From Phascolarctos cinereus (lineage: Eukaryota; Chordata; Mammalia; Diprotodontia; Phascolarctidae), in contig NW_018343991.1 of assembly GCF_002099425.1 (NCBI RefSeq), positions 13,521,001-13,585,000 on the forward strand: a DNA stretch of 64,000 nt, given 5' to 3'. The notes beneath the pieces were generated by a model that did no database searches, had not been told where the DNA came from, and worked only from the letters and a program-made list of their open reading frames with translations. Positions 63,660 to 64,000 of this stretch are shown piece after piece. Position numbers and translations under genes: made by a program. Position 1 is the stretch's first letter. Each line of letters opens with the position of its first letter.

Positions 63660-64000
63660 TATGGATTTGGGAACCATGTGCATTGAGCTCCTATTGAATC
63701 CATGGGAGCTAATGAGATCATCCAATGAGAAAATATGGAGGGAGAAGATAAGAAGGACCCAGACAGAGCTCTGGGGAACATTTACAGTTAGTGGGTGTGT
63801 CCTGGATGAAGATCTAGCCAAGAAGACTGAGAAGTAGCAGTCAGAGAAGTAGGAGGAGAAGCAGGAGGGAAGAGAGTCCCAAAGACCTAGAAAGGGAGAA
63901 ATATCATGGAGGTAACAGGAATAGACAATGTCAAAGACTGCAGAGATCAAGGAGGATCAGGATGGAGAAAAATCCATTAGATTTCACAATAAAGAGATCA

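Larger units (their letters stand above)
61785..64000 (-). repeat. Long antisense L2 split by at least four insertions, cut by the window edge
   Basis: L2 pieces: 61785-61870 (CAACAAACATTTGTTAAGCT), 62150-62256 (AGGAGCTCACATTCTAATAG), 62491-62720, 62983-63580 (TTTGTTGAGTAGGGGAGTGG, AATGCTATTGCGATAGCTCA) and 63662-64000. The minus strand of the last holds decayed RT: FDIVYSCYLHDISPFLGL (FDTVDHSLLL position), NVPQSSVWVLLIFSLHIFSL (GVPQGSVLGPLLFSLY position), LDDLISSHGFN. Confidence 0.88.

Noticed and set aside
63627-63950. 107-codon minus-strand frame as a possible gene
   Set aside because: Decayed L2 reverse transcriptase.

Overview
This is a eukaryotic, intron- and repeat-dominated window, almost certainly from a marsupial (metatherian) genome. 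The main evidence is a dense set of marsupial SINEs. One type has a tRNA-like head (core GGCAGCTAGGTGGC, box-B-like GAGTTCAAATC), a CORE segment and an RTE/BovB-like tail ending near AGTCGGACACGACTGA; I call it MAR1-type. A second, shorter type has a poly-A tail; I call it WSINE1/SINE1-type. They lie on a background of older MIR/THER1, L2, CR1/L3, L1/HAL1 and RTE copies and small hAT- or mariner-like DNA elements. No bacterial-style operon, CRISPR array, tRNA or rRNA gene is visible. Family names are from memory of consensus sequences, not from a search.

The only protein-coding signal I can defend is one first exon on the minus strand at 42182-42299, inside a CpG island of about 2 kb (about 41100-43340). 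It has a strong Kozak context, a 39-codon N-terminus with a clear signal peptide, and a consensus GTGAGT splice donor. The gene therefore runs leftwards, and much or all of 1-42175 may be its first intron, or intron plus other sequence; I found no second exon. I do not recognise the protein.

Layout: 1-9000 holds SINEs, L2 pieces and large microsatellites. 9000-18500 holds many MIRs, several hAT-like MITEs and an RTE 3' end. 18780-20060 is a degenerate RTE LINE. 20741-21975 is a 1.2-kb polypurine tract. 22000-36860 is mixed MIR/MAR1/L2/CR1, often nested. 36860-43340 is repeat-poor and ends in the CpG island and exon 1. 43340-48530 is MIR and L2, including a long L2 with a decayed reverse transcriptase. 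48540-49880 is a second repeat-poor block. 50100-55244 is L1, stacked L2 and MIR. 55245-58510 is a HAL1 (ORF1-only L1 relative). 58500-64000 is L2 split repeatedly by SINEs and a mariner MITE.

Several low-repeat islands (about 9270, 26210, 34700, 35460, 37500, 39340, 48540 and 53800) look like candidate conserved regulatory elements around the promoter. No conservation data were available, so this is inference. I see no convincing evidence of a new multi-gene system here. The points most worth checking are the unidentified exon and its island, the HAL1 copy, the microsatellites sited at the same spot of L2 tails, and the tandem or dispersed duplications listed in the findings.
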